From: Hirsutella rhossiliensis
Lineage: Eukaryota > Ascomycota > Sordariomycetes > Hypocreales > Ophiocordycipitaceae
DNA length: 64,000 bases
Reading direction: 5' to 3'
NCBI RefSeq assembly: GCF_020360975.1
Contig: NW_025408678.1
Coordinates: 868,001 to 932,000 of the forward strand
Shown: positions 35,547 to 47,129 of the stretch, one piece after another
How positions within the stretch are numbered: position 1 is the first letter of the stretch
How the letters are laid out: every line of letters begins with the position of its first letter
Made by a program: the position numbers and the translations under genes
Notes under the pieces: generated by a model
What the model was told of the DNA's origin: nothing
What the model saw: only the letters and a program-made list of their open reading frames with translations
The model's database searches: none

Positions 35547-37187
35547 ATGGCCCTGCCTCCTCCCTCATCTTCGGCTCGAAAGCGTCATTTCATATATAAG
35601 ACTGTTCTTTTATCGTTGACGCTAGACGGCCTTGCTTGTCTTTGGCTTGTCCGTCACATTCAGCGGCATCCAAGCCCATCGCCCGCATCTTCCTCCGGCA
35701 TCTTTCAACATGTCGGCGGGCGGGCGATGGTTATAGCTCCTGGCGTGGGCCTGTTCTTTATCACCATATGCGTCATATTCTTGGCGTTGCGCTTCTGGGC
35801 CATGGCAATCTCGAAGAGGCGACTCTACCCAGATGACGGCTTCATTGTCTTCGCCTTCGTGAGCATACCCCCGAGATAAGACAATGAACGCATGGCCACC
35901 TAGTCGGCTTATCCATTGTTTCCTCCAATAAAAGGCCAATACCATCGCCTCAAATGGCGTGACCATCTGGGCCACCTGTCATGGCCTTGGCAAACACACA
36001 AACGAGGTGGCATTTTCTGATCACGTTGTCCAATACAAGGTAATCCCATCTTAGAGATTCAGTTCTAGAAATCGCCCGCATCTTCCTAAATCCGCTTGCC
36101 TCCCGGGTATTAGAGGTAGTTGCTTACACTACTGCGTGCTAACGCATTGCAGCGTCTCATCGCCGGCTCTATCACTTGGATCTTTAGCACTGTCTTCACC
36201 AAGCTCTCCGCCCTCTGGTTCTACACGCGAATATTCAGCGTGCGCGGGTTTAAGCGCTGGGCGTATGGTCGTCTCATGGCGCTAAGCGTCTTGCATGGGC
36301 TGACCTGACCTTCTTTGTCGTCTCGATGACCAGATGCCGGCCCATCTCCCATGAGTGACCCGCAACCAGGTGGTTTGTGCCAAGAATTCACCACCCACTA
36401 TGTGACCTCAAGCTCTCAATATAGTCATTAACATTGCGATCCCGGCCCTACAACTTCCACTAATTTAGAGTCTCCAGCTAGCAGTTCGCTCCAAGGTGGC
36501 CGTTACTATTATGCTTAGCAATGGCATCTTGTAAGTGACTGACCAGATGGGCAGAGGCAAATCATATATAGGTACGGGGCTAACTCGGTTTAGAGAACTA
36601 TTTCCACTATAATATGGAGGCTTGCGTTCATTATCGCAACGTGGATTGACGCCGACTTTGTTTATAATTTCCTCTATGTTGCCCTACTCAGCATGCTCGA
36701 AATATGGCTAGGCGATATAGTTTCTTGCGTCCCAACACTGGCGCCCTTGGTAAAGATGTACGTGAAGCCTGCATTCTCTAGCCTCTCCAGACACCTTACG
36801 CTCCGCTTGCGCCAGCGCCAGCACGTCGCATGCCCAGTTGAATTTAGCCATATCGGCCGCGCCGCTATAGCGAGCGCCAAGCAGTACGGCCACCTGAGCG
36901 ACTACTCTGCCAAGCGCTTCGGGAAAGCCGACATATTGGGGACGGGCGGGGTCATGACGGACTGTAGGCACGAACCAGGGGGGCAACCGCAGGCAAGGTC
37001 TGCGACGTCATTTACGTCTAGTATGATATTGAGGCTTAGGCGTACTCCAAAACCAGGGATTCCGCAACTTCAAGCGTCTGGTACCAGGCTTAAAGAGGCA
37101 TCGAAGAGGTCTAAGATGCGCCAAAAGCCCTATAAAGCCGCGTTAGGAACCATGTCCGTTGCAAGGGGGAGTATCATGAGCCTATAA
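35547..37187 (+). pseudogene. SAT4/PTH11-like seven-helix membrane protein gene, broken
   Basis: Exon 1 (35,547-35,858) ends AISKRRLYPDDGFIVFAF. Exon 2 (35,935-36,039) encodes a VTIWATCHGLGKHT patch. Exon 3 from 36,153 encodes FTKLSALWFYTRIFSVR.FKRW, and later parts encode FFVVSMTRCRPISHE and SMLEIWLGDIVSCVPTLAPL. These are the successive hallmarks of fungal rhodopsin-fold (SAT4) integral membrane proteins, some of which act as surface sensors. Both introns keep perfect splice signals (branch GCTAAC before 36,152). The frame is broken by a tandem TGACC duplication (36,301-36,305 and 36,306-36,310), by TGA at 36,356-36,358 where the family has Trp, and by a TAG in the following helix. The C-terminal frame 36,693-37,187 remains open. 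A recent loss is suggested by the preserved splicing and the small number of lesions. Confidence 0.85.
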
Positions 37188-38653
37188 GGAGGAAAGAGCC
37201 CTTTGACGTCGACATTTCACCTTACTCGACGAAAATACACTACTCTACTTTATTCGTTGCTATATGCAAAGGCTTCTTGCTCAGGGCTGTTCTTCCTTGC
37301 TCTTTCTAGATCTCCTTAAAAACACTTTTTCTCAGCGGGCAGAGGACCGTCTCCTACCCACTCGGCGACCTCGACTTTCACTCGTTCGTCCCCTACGCTT
37401 CTTCAGTCTAGATACGCAATCATCTCATATTTTGTGTTTTTTTCTTGGCCCTGTCGCAGTAACTTATCGCTAGCACTTCTGTTTATAGCCTGAAGTCCAC
37501 TTATAACTCCTCTTGTCATCCTGGGGTAATACTAGAAGCCCTTTGCCCTGTGGTCTTGCTTGCTAGTCTCGACACTGCTAGCAGGCTGTATCACGTACCA
37601 TGCGCCCCTCGCAGCGGCATACATATCTTATAAAGCCTGTAGCTAATCGTGTCTCGGTGGTGATAGTGGTAATAAGGTGGAGGAGAAACCTGTTGATGAA
37701 CAGAAGATCCTGGCAGCCGACGGGCATTGCTGGGCGAGGCTAACATGACATCAGTGTCCGGACAATTAGGGGAGAGAGTGGCGGCAAGTGATTCCGCCAC
37801 AGATGCGTTTCTTGGAAACAAGCAACCCACAGTTTGAAAATCTACTTCACAAAACCGCCTCCACGACATTACAATAAGGAGCTGCAGTGTAAGCATTGAC
37901 GTGTCTCATGGCGGCCCCGTCCAAACATTCAGTCCAAGTTTAGTGCTTAAAAGTACGGGCTTGAGTAAGAGCTGCGGCATTAAAGCGGCCTTCCGCTCTG
38001 CCTATTTGTCTATAGACAGCACCATAAGTCTAGACGATGTCAATATGTGCAGGCGTCTTAATATATGTATTTAGCTCATGGAAGCTTCAGTGACGGCAAG
38101 ACCAAGAAGATTCCATGTGGATACCCCGATTTCGTCATATGTTGCAGGCAATGCGTATGGCGGTGATAACACGTGCGCAACAATATTACAGGGCCGTATG
38201 TAACGGGCTGAGCCCGCGGGAACCTCGGCTTACGCTCTCAGGATGACTTTTCGCTCCTAAACTGCTAGATATGCGGAGGGACGCTTGAGCTTATAGTCCC
38301 CATTTTCCTCCCTCCTTAGCTTCAAGATACCTCTTCTACCCTGGTAGCTAGTTGTAATTAAACTTACTAAGTTATTATTGTTGAAAGTATACCAGTAATC
38401 TAACTAGAAGTATCTAGATCTTTAATAATAACCAAACAGGAAAAACTAAAGTGCCTAGGGTAAAACCTGATGATCCTCCTTGTCGGGTCTGGTGATAAGC
38501 AGGGACGCTCTTGCTATGCATAGGGAAATATGCTGTTGTGAGGGTCTCGGCTCGAATGGGCAAAAGCAGTGGTCGCGCTTAGCGCGTAAATGTTCGATAC
38601 TTTATATGAAGCCGTCGCTGCAAATTGAGCATCTCCTGCAATTTAGACCAACC
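37188..38653. other. intergenic, no supported gene
   Basis: A 101-codon minus-strand frame (37,591-37,896) and a few shorter ones have no recognisable domain. Parts of 38,330-38,460 are AT-rich. The 83-codon plus frame at 38,480-38,731 runs into the transposon inverted repeat and may be a fragment of whatever the transposon entered. Confidence 0.4.
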
Positions 38654-38662
38654 TCGCAACGT

Positions 38663-38764
38663 CGGGATGGCTCCGGACAGACAGGTTCGGACAGACATAT
38701 TGCAGGGATTATCGCGCTAAGCATGGGTTAAAAGCCATCGCGCCTTGACTACAACCTGAACGGG
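38663..38764 (+). repeat. left terminal inverted repeat of the MULE
   Basis: 102 bp starting CGGGATGGCTCCGGACAGAC and ending ACAACCTGAACGGG. It contains a short tandem motif (CGGACAGACAG.. and CGGACAGACAT). It is the exact reverse complement of 41,360-41,461. Confidence 0.97.
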
Positions 38765-38779
38765 CACAAGTGCCATTTT

Positions 38780-41295
38780 TCAGTCTGAAGGGAAATCCAC
38801 TAGTATACAATCCTGGGTAGGCCGCTGCTGCAGTTCCAACTGCGTTTCATCCTCCTTGGAAGCCTTCCGCTTCTTGCACCGCGGCTTAGGCATATCGGGT
38901 TCCTCACCCTTTCGGGCCTTTCCGCTCTATCTGGAGACTTCCCAGTAGCAGTCGTCGCCTTCTCTATATCCTTCGTGCTCCGTGTTCGACTACGTCTCGT
39001 TTCCCGAAGAAGCTGTGGCGAAGTTGCTAAAGGAGAGGACGGGGTCGAGGAAGGGTCAGGAAGCTGATCAACTCCCTTCAGCAAATCCGAAGTGGCTCGG
39101 TCCGCTCGAGCGGCAGTATGCTCTGCGGCCTCACGGCCGGTCATGGATCGCCTTTTCGTGCTACCGTGCGATTTGAACCTCTTCAAGCCAGGCGAATGCA
39201 GTCCTTCCGGCAATTCCGTAGGCAGGAGGGCTCTTGACTGTACCTGCGCCTGGAAATCTGCTATTAGACGGTCATTCTGTAAGCGAAAGAGTCTCGAGAA
39301 CTCCTCTGCCTGCTGTCCGCCGAGGCTCCCCTATACTTGAACGACCTCCAATCCCGATTGAAGAACCATGTTCCTACCGCCATCTTGGTAACGATCCCCT
39401 GGATTTTTTTGTGACCTCGGGAGCTGGCTGCTTTGCATAAGACATGGTCCAGCTGCGTACCACCGCAGGTCCGTCGAGTAACCAGCGTGGATGAAGGACA
39501 TTGAGTGGGACAGGCCAGGACCTGACAACAGCCTCGTACAGCCAGTGTCGACAGGGCAGGCCGTATCTGAGTGGGAACTCACACGCGAAGGGACATCCAG
39601 GTTCGTTGAGAAGGCCCAATACCTTACGCTCCTTCTCGAGCTCAGTGTTTTGCCTCCATCTTAGAGCTTTTGCTGCCTCCCACTCCGGAGCTAGCTTGCT
39701 CAGAACATAGTGTGGAACCTTCCCGATAAGAAGGCGGAAAGCAGCTCGGTCCAACAGCCTTGGGACGTCAGCCCTGCTCCGATCCTCGTCTTCAGTGATT
39801 TTTTGAGTTAATTTCTCCAAGCTTTCGGCCAGTTTTTGACAGGATGCCTGCAGGGGAAGCTGCCTGTTGAGAGACTGTTTGACCACGACATGGTAGCTTT
39901 CGTTCCTCTGCGTGCTGTTACATCCGAGGTTCGGGTACTGTCGTGTGTGTGCTCGGACAAATTGGCGCTCTTTCGGTTGCCAATTATTCTTGAGATAAAG
40001 GCGTTCCGGCTCCCGAATTTCTGCGAGCAGCTCGCCTCGCCGTTCTTCAAGTCGCGCCTCATCGGGAGCTTGTATGTAATCCCAAACGAACCGAAGTAGC
40101 TCTTCCCTTCGTTCCTTCGTCTAACAATCGCTTCTTGAAGTTCTCTGCGGCATGCCATTCACAGAGCTGCAATATTTGCCCATCTTCACCCTGAGGATCA
40201 GCTCTCGCTTGGGACGCCGCCATCGCGGCAGCGAGCCCTTTGGTTTGATCCCCGAGAACGACTTGAGGTGGTGGGCAATCGTACCAGACCAGTTCTGCCA
40301 ATTGAGCATTCACAAATTCGAAGGCTTCAGCTGATTCAGATGTTATAAAGGCGAAAGCCAGAGGAAATGTCTTGCCTGTGTTTGTGATTCCCACTATGAC
40401 AGATAAAGGCAGGTGGAGGCAATTGGTGTTGAACGTCGCATCGGTTTGCATGAGGAATCCGCTGACGAATCTTCTACCCAGGCGGATCTGCTCGGAAGAA
40501 CAGAAGAACAGATGCTCGAGTACTCGCGCTGTCTGTCGTCCTTGGTCGTCAAGAAGGTATTTGAAGAAGCAACGAACACGGAAGTCCTCGAACTCCAAAC
40601 AAGTGAGCAAGACGTCAAGCGCTTCTTGACTGCTGCGTCTCCTTCAGACCGGCTCAGGTTGTAGAACTCCTTTGCAGAAAGACAGTTGCCTAAGCCGTGT
40701 TGGTCGAGAATCCGGGTTGATTCAGTTGCTGACAGGCCGGCAGTCCGATGCGCGAGGGCCAGATCGACTGCCGCAGCCCGCTCTGGGATACGGGATCTAT
40801 GGCAGGCGTAGTGGAAGGGATTTTGAAGTGGCGGATGCGTATGGTACGCGTAAGTGAAACCGACCACCCAGCCTTTTCGCTCTTCTATCCCTCCGCGGCC
40901 GCTCCGGATAGTTTTGTAGGAGACATAAAGACTATAAGGACACTCCTTGGCCTTGGTGTACGTAAGCTCCTTCTTTCGGTCCCCTCCCTCTGTGACGATG
41001 TCCGGCAGCTTTCGAGTATTTCGGGTACCTCTACCGTGATGGATACAATTCACTCGTCGCGTACCTTGCTGGCAGTGACCAGAGCGAAACCCTGGGTGAA
41101 TGCATAGTTTTGGAACCAGTGAAGGGCTTCCTCGGGGCTGTTCACTTCGTCACCGGTAACAGGAGCGCGGAGATGCTCTTGCGGTAGGGCTTCTACAGCT
41201 TTGTCGAAGCCGGAGCGGACATCATCGGGAGGCTGTCGCGGTACTGGATCTCCATCGCGTTCGCGTTCGCGTCGGACGAGATGCTGGATCTCCAT
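38780..41295 (-). pseudogene. MULE transposase, frame broken by several indels
   Basis: Translation on the minus strand starts at ATG 41,295. An N-terminal FAR1-like zinc-binding DNA-binding region (HWFQNYAFTQGFALV, then ECPYSLYVSYK) comes first. It is followed by the MULE catalytic domain, with DATFNTNCLHLPLSVIVGIT, VVLGDQTKGLAAAM and LQLCEWHAAENFKKRL (about 40,140-40,470). A C-terminal part has CEFPLRYGLPCRHWLYEAV, a SWIM-like C..C/H segment, and a basic tail (PKPRCKKRKASK) ending at 38,780. The frame changes near 41,055, 40,605 and 40,130 and again around 39,210-39,370, and returns to an earlier phase for the tail. No nonsense substitution is needed to explain the breaks. As written it cannot make transposase. 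Confidence 0.85.
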
Positions 41296-41359
41296 TGAAC
41301 CTGAACAACGCGATTCTTATTGCGACGCGCACCCTAGCAAGGGGCGATGAACGATTATT

Positions 41360-41461
41360 CCCGTTCAGGTTGTAGTCAAGGCGCGATGGCTTTTAACCCA
41401 TGCTTAGCGCGATAATCCCTGCAATATGTCTGTCCGAACCTGTCTGTCCGGAGCCATCCCG
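41360..41461 (-). repeat. right terminal inverted repeat of the MULE
   Basis: 102 bp, the exact reverse complement of 38,663-38,764, followed directly by the second copy of the 9-bp duplication. Confidence 0.97.
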
Positions 41462-41470
41462 TCGCAACGT

Positions 41471-43916
41471 TGCGCAGGTTTTCTGCCTCGTATATAAGGA
41501 CGTCGCCGTACGAGTGACCGACGAGCAATCTATCGTCTTTAGGATGTAATTATATATATGTCTGGATTGCCGATTGCATAATGACGATTCACTCAATATA
41601 ACGCCAATTAGGGACGCGATACGCTCTAATATTTGTTCTGGAATAAGGAACTGTTTGTAATATAGTAGTGTCGGATTGGTCGAGTAGATGAAATGGCTGT
41701 TTAGACGGAAATAGCGATAGGTTGCAACATCGGCTTTGGTTTGAGTTGCTTATGCAGCCATATTGCCCAAGATTTCTGCGGAAACTTGAGTTTCCGTCAT
41801 GGCGAAGTACTAGTGCTCTTACATGTGATTTAAGCACCTTAGCGGAATAGTGGAGTCTTCGTCCGTGGCTGATCTATTCTCGTCCTCTTTGTTGTCGGCT
41901 CTGGTTCCAACCGACAGCCGGACGATCAGACATCCGAGCCTGGCCGTGTTGTTGTAGTATAGAGATTCCGGAGCGTCTTGGGTCTCCTTCGAATACTTTA
42001 GCAGAATCCTCACTGCCAGCTCTTCTCTAGGGAAAATGCATGACTGCTTCACTACTAGTCCGACAAAGTTTACTAACGTATCTAACGGCTGCCGCTTGAG
42101 GAACCAGTATGTAAGCTACCGGTGGCTCATGACAACACTCTCTATTGACTTGGGGCAGCTGTTTCTGGATTGGTCCCCCTGAGAAGTGGGGTTTGAGTGT
42201 GTTGGAGGAGGAGAGGCGCGCGAGTGAGTGAATAAGTTGCCATTCGTGCGGATACATATGGAGACGAGCAGGGACGACCATTCCTTGTCGCCACTAGCAC
42301 ACATGCTCCAGTTGCCTGGGGACAGAGTAAAATGGGCAGATAGCTGGCGTGAGAATAGTGTTGCTCCTGCAAAGCTGAAAGCGGCGGTTAGGAAGAGCGC
42401 CGGATTGTTGGCTAGCGTTGGCTTTCTACTATGGAGGCCGCAACTGGAAGAAGATAACGATACTGTTCCGCTCGGAGAGACTAACTTATGCCATATAGGG
42501 CATAGACGTTGAGCTACTTACGGTTTCTCTCTTCTGTCTCGAGTCTCGACAGCCCCACACGTGCTTCTTGCCCTTTACATTCTCCAACCTTGTTAAATGT
42601 CAGTGACAGGCCTGCTTGAAAGCCACATTCTCCGAGGGCTTAGCGTCCTATCCTCAGCAGCTCAAGCACAGACTATCGCCGTGTGAAGCTATTTGATCCA
42701 TCGTTGCAGTCAGCTCGACCGATATCCCTACTCTCTAGAGCCTCCCCGTCGTGATTGTAAACTTAATCGCAGCCTTCTCTACCTGCGTATCCGGGACTTA
42801 GTTCTTCAGGTCATGCGCAATTTTCCTCTTGAAAGTACGATAGGTTTCCCAGCTTATCTCTGCGCAATAGAGCATGATTTTTTGTTCCCGCCATCTATTT
42901 CTACGATTTCTTGCATCGGAAAAGAAAATGCTCTACAGATTTTAGTGTCTGGCGGTTTAACTGTAATCACCCATCGGACTCTACCGCTCTGGCCATATGC
43001 AGCAAATTGTTGATCCTCGCCATGCCCGTGCGCAGCTGCACCAGTCAATACGTCGGTTTCTTTTCTATTGAGTGTATTATATAGGGTGCGCGAATGACTG
43101 CGTGGTAGTGCTTATTCGATGCTTCTGGAATATCTGCTAACGTCTTCCGGAAGCTTCCTTTGGTGGTGCTTGGCTATCGCTAACCTCGCCATCGTTGCTC
43201 GAGATGAGATTTCCCGGCCTGCACCCCTCTTCCTTGCCTTTGTGTTCAAGGCTGAGAATAATGAAGACGGATTCGATGTCACCTAATCATCACACTCGCT
43301 GAGGGTAAAGCCACGAGAGTTCAGGCCACATATTAACATTGAATAGGACCATTACCCCGGTCGACGTTCTTTGGAACTGATGTCCCAAAAATAAGACCCA
43401 TCAGGCCACACGACAACACCAGCAGTCGACTCCTCCGTAATCAACATGAAATAGCGGTCGTCGCTACTAAGTAGGTTAGGACGAGAGTGGGAAAGGATGT
43501 CGAGAGGGATGATAATATTTGGACGCTTTCGGAAGAAGCACAAGGTTCTCACGGTGACGAAACCCAGAATTATTGACGCAACTACCCGAAATTTGGGAAA
43601 ACGAGTAATAGACAACATGTATTTTGCGGGTCAAGTGCCTCGCGCCAGCCAGCTGCATCAAAGGCCCCTGCCAACGGCACCGCCTGTAGCTAGCTCATTT
43701 CACCATCGCTTGGACATTTCCGCAAACACCCGCACACAATATACGAGTGCATCCACTTATGCCTCGAGATAGAAATGCAATAGGGGATATATAAGTTCAA
43801 ACAGCTATAAAACATTACCATTGTCATCACCTCACTACTTATGCTGATAAGGCCTGTACTTGTCTTAACCAAACTCGTCTTTTTTTACACTCTAGAAGCA
43901 CCAGTCACGACGCGTC
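41471..43916. other. no supported gene; overlapping unrecognised frames
   Basis: Minus-strand frames between 41,589 and 42,372 overlap in a way that suggests one decayed coding sequence: the frames ending AVMHFP and starting KQSCIFPREELAVRILL share bases. I recognise no family. A plus-strand frame (42,693-43,013) and a minus-strand one (43,352-43,618, containing DDRYFMLITEESTAGVVVWP) also lack known domains. The last 100 bases must contain the promoter of the hydrolase gene. Confidence 0.4.
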
Positions 43917-45203
43917 ATGTTGATCCTACTCGCCCTAGCATGGGCGGTTGCGGCCAAAAACTGCAAAAATATCACCGTGCCGATATCCATCAGCTCGAGG
44001 AATAGTGTCATCAATCTGAATATCCCCAAGACTGAGATCGAAGTCACAAACATGCTCCTGGAATTCAGCAAGCGAAATACAAACTATTCGCAGAGCATCA
44101 TTACAGGCGTAAGTGGCGGTGGCCGTCGAGTTGTGCCGGTATGTTCGATAGCTGACCGGTAGGTGTACGAATGGCAGCACACTTCAATCACGAAGGACTA
44201 TAAACTTGCCACTACCTACTGTGAGCCTGAAAATGGCCCAGGCCACACACTTCAGGTTCTGACTCACGGCCTTGGTTTCGACCGGAGCTACTGGGACTTC
44301 TCGTACAACAACTACAACTACAGCTACGTCAACCAAGCAATCCGCCAGGGTTACTCTACTCTCTCCTGGGATCGGTTGGGCGTTGGCCAGTCATCTCACG
44401 GCGACCCCCTCTCCGAGATTCAGATCGCCCTCGAGACTGCTGCTCTGAAAGCTCTCACAGAACGAGTAAAAGACGGCAAATTGGGCGATGTCAAGACCAA
44501 ATTTTCTAAGATGGTGCATATTGGTCATTCTTATGGCTCGGCCATCACCTTCAGCCTCTCCAGCATGTATCCTAACATCACCGACGGCATCGTCCTCACC
44601 GGGTTTAGCCAGAATCCCAGTTTCGTAGCGAACATCGCTCTCGGCGGCAACTTCGCTCCCGTCAAGGAGAATCCGGTCCTCGCCAACAAGTACCCCGAGG
44701 GATACCTCGCCCCCAAGTCCTCCATCGACGTACACATCATTTTCTTTGCTCCGGGCGACTTTGACCCCAAGGTTCTTGATATTGTCGCCTCTGCCGGCCA
44801 GCCCGTCACCCCTGGGGAGATCCTCACGTTTAGTACCATCGGCTCTGAGAGCCAGTTTGGCGGCCCAGTCCTAATAATAACTGGAGGCAAGTACTGCTTC
44901 ATTCTCATAAGCCGCAGAGGAGCGGCGCAAATAGAATTTCTTCTGGCCCTTGATATCGTTGACTAACAGGCGCAAACAGAAAAAGACATTCCCTTCTGCG
45001 GTGGCGACTGTTTCAACGCTATGTCCGTCAACGGCAGTGCTCCGGACCTGCTTGAAATGTCGAGACCAAACTTTGAGAAGGCGTCCGTTTTCCAAACGAA
45101 GGTAGTTCCAGGGGCTGGCCACGGTCTTAACCAACAGTACTCCTCGGGTTTTACCTATAAGGTGATCCTAGACTTTTTAAGCCAAACATGTAAAATGCAC
45201 TAG
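43917..45203 (+). CDS. secreted alpha/beta hydrolase, three exons
   Basis: Exons 43,917-44,108, 44,163-44,886 and 44,980-45,203 encode 379 residues. A short signal peptide (MLILLALAWAVAA) is followed by a Cys and N-glycosylation sites. The alpha/beta-hydrolase core has LTHGLGFDRSYWDFSY (oxyanion region), LSWDRLGVGQSSHGDPLSEIQ, the nucleophile elbow GHSYGS with Ser187, and GAGHGLN with catalytic His353. A CGGDC pair after PFC may form a disulphide. Intron 1 (54 bp) is GT-AG with CTGAC. Intron 2 (93 bp) is GC-AG (GCAAGT donor, CTAAC branch, acceptor at the second CAG), chosen because it alone restores the family sequence TGEKDIPFCGG. The substrate is unknown; relatives are generic fungal secreted hydrolases. 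No lesions are seen. Confidence 0.88.
44887..44979 (+). other. GC-AG intron of the hydrolase gene
   Basis: Donor GCAAGT, branch CTAAC at 44,962-44,966 and acceptor CAG at 44,977-44,979. The nearer CAG at 44,967-44,969 would put the downstream exon out of frame. Confidence 0.8.
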
Positions 45204-46940
45204 CTATCCGAGACATTACGGAGGAAGAGCCGAGATAAGTCGGAGAATAATGAGGCATAAAGAAAGCATCTCTGCTTATACTGGAGAAAGAGGGAATAAG
45301 ACTTAAGACTTCTTAAATGCATAATATGCATAATTTCTTTCTAAGAGCAGGAGCTGGAACACGCCTTATATTTAATTTGCGGCTCGTATGCAGCATACTG
45401 CATATATAGTGAAGCAAAATATGTAATGTATATATGGACGGCAGACCTACACTTTGACTGGGTTATCTCCTGAAACCAGTCCACTGGAAATCTGGAGCCC
45501 ATGCGCCTATATGATATTGAGCTTCAGCTTTACGCGCTCTTCTTGGGTTAACTGCACCTGGGTAGCCAGATTCATTCTGCAAGCAACTACACTGTGGTCG
45601 GAGCACGCAGCGCCTTTACACCATATAACTAGGATGGATGACATACCGGACAACGGCCTAGATCCTTCATTTACATTACCTTCTTGAGGCATGACCTATG
45701 AACTCGGGGCGCTACCACTGTTTGACTACCCGCTTACAATCCCTAAACTAACTGCAATAATCTTGGAGGCATTATCTTATGGGGATCAGACTGCCCCTGC
45801 AGACTTACTGACATGCAGGGCTTTAAAGTTGACTAGGAGCTGTAACCAGGAAAGAGGTTGTTTCTTAGATTCAATTGACGCCTATCAGTATACGCCTATT
45901 GTCGCATATCGAACCTGCCCAGAATGATTACTCATAAATTTCAATATTGCGATGCAATACTGCTGTTACCTGCCCTGCAACGGCTGTATGAACAGGCAAC
46001 GAGCCTTTCTTTTATATATAAAAGAATGGCACTATTTCATGCATTTGTTTGTTTGCTTCTTGTTCTTTAGACAGTTTCTAATCAATTGCCTTGGGCCATC
46101 TCTGACCCATGTAAAGCCGATCTGTGTAACATGGCCAAAGTACTTAGGAATTTTGCAGCGTCACCAGAAGGCAATCAAGCAGAGACCTTTGACCCACTTT
46201 TCAGGTCGGCTACCATCAACAAGCCATATTAGCAAACTCGACCAGGCAGTCGGCAAGCTTGTATTTGGTTTGGGCACAGGATTGGCGTTTTGGTGGTAAT
46301 AGAGTACACTCCCATCAGATTGATATAAATAAAGGGCAAAAGAAGCCGGAGGATCTGTCAGAAGTTTCAAAGCAGAATTGCCTTTTGTAACACTCCTTTT
46401 GGTACACTATAGTACTACAATGCAGTTATTGCTATGGAAAGATCCGAATTCAGGATACCTGTCCAAGTCCCTTGGTAGGAGCCGGGTTAATGCGTTGCAG
46501 TATTGCAACGCCCAGGATAACGTCAAAAGAGACAGATGTTTGAGACGTCCAAGAGACCAGCACTAGTTCCAAGTTGCGCCAAATACTACTATTGATTCGC
46601 AATGCAAAATGATGACTGGAACATGGATGCGTGCTGCTGCGGTTGGTACGGGGTGCATACATGGCAGCTCTACGTGCATTGACTGAAGCTATGGCGTCTG
46701 GTGCAGAACAGTTGTAATGGAACGAAGGAGTAGGAAGCTGTTTCCAACTGCCCTTGGCCGACACGGGTGTGTTAGTTATCTGGGGTGGCCTTGCCGATGG
46801 CCTAGCTACATTCTGCGCCTCAGCATTAGTGGATGTATGGCCAGCCTACTGCTCTGCAGTGTAACACCGCAGCTCCTGATCTACATGATTGTTGTAAGAC
46901 TTCCTTTTTTCCTTGGTTAGGCTAATGGAAAGACGGTGCG
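45204..46940. other. intergenic, no supported gene
   Basis: AT-rich 3' flank of the hydrolase gene (45,204-45,430), then frames of up to 115 codons with no domain. There is no RIP signature and no RNA gene that I could fold. Confidence 0.4.
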
Positions 46941-47129
46941 ATGACGATGGCACCAATGGGAAAGCGGAAATTCGATGATGTGTCGGAAGACGCGGGCGTC
47001 ATATCTGTATGTGTCAATTGCAGCGCATTCCACTTTTGCCTGCGTGGCAACAGTCTTCGCGACAGTTACGGTGACTGCGCGCGGTGCGAGGCTACAGAGG
47101 AAGCTTTCAAAAGCCGTTGCGTGCGCTAA
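46941..47129 (+). CDS. small CxxC-containing reading frame, possibly repeat-derived
   Basis: A 62-codon frame from ATG 46,941 includes CVNC, then an FHFCLRGNSL patch, then CARC, spaced like a small zinc ribbon. Parts of the same sequence recur nearby in direct (47,639-47,677) and inverted (47,412-47,476) form. That suggests a short repeat family instead of an ordinary gene. Function unknown. Confidence 0.25.
   Translation: MTMAPMGKRKFDDVSEDAGVISVCVNCSAFHFCLRGNSLRDSYGDCARCEATEEAFKSRCVR

Larger units (their letters stand above)
38663..41461 (-). mobile_element. Mutator-like DNA transposon (MULE) with perfect TIRs and 9-bp target duplication
   Basis: A 2,799-bp element bounded by 102-bp terminal inverted repeats that match at every base. 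It is flanked by the direct duplication TCGCAACGT (38,654-38,662 and 41,462-41,470). A 9-bp duplication, long TIRs and an internal MULE transposase define the Mutator superfamily, which in fungi includes Hop-type elements. There is no RIP signature. Identical TIRs and an unblemished target duplication mean a recent insertion. Confidence 0.95.

Noticed and set aside
41393..41596. Small frames at both MULE ends sharing a C-terminal peptide
   Set aside because: The shared peptide is only the translation of the terminal inverted repeat.
44391..44908. 114- and 125-codon minus-strand frames in the hydrolase gene
   Set aside because: They are shadows of the conserved alpha/beta-hydrolase exon on the other strand.
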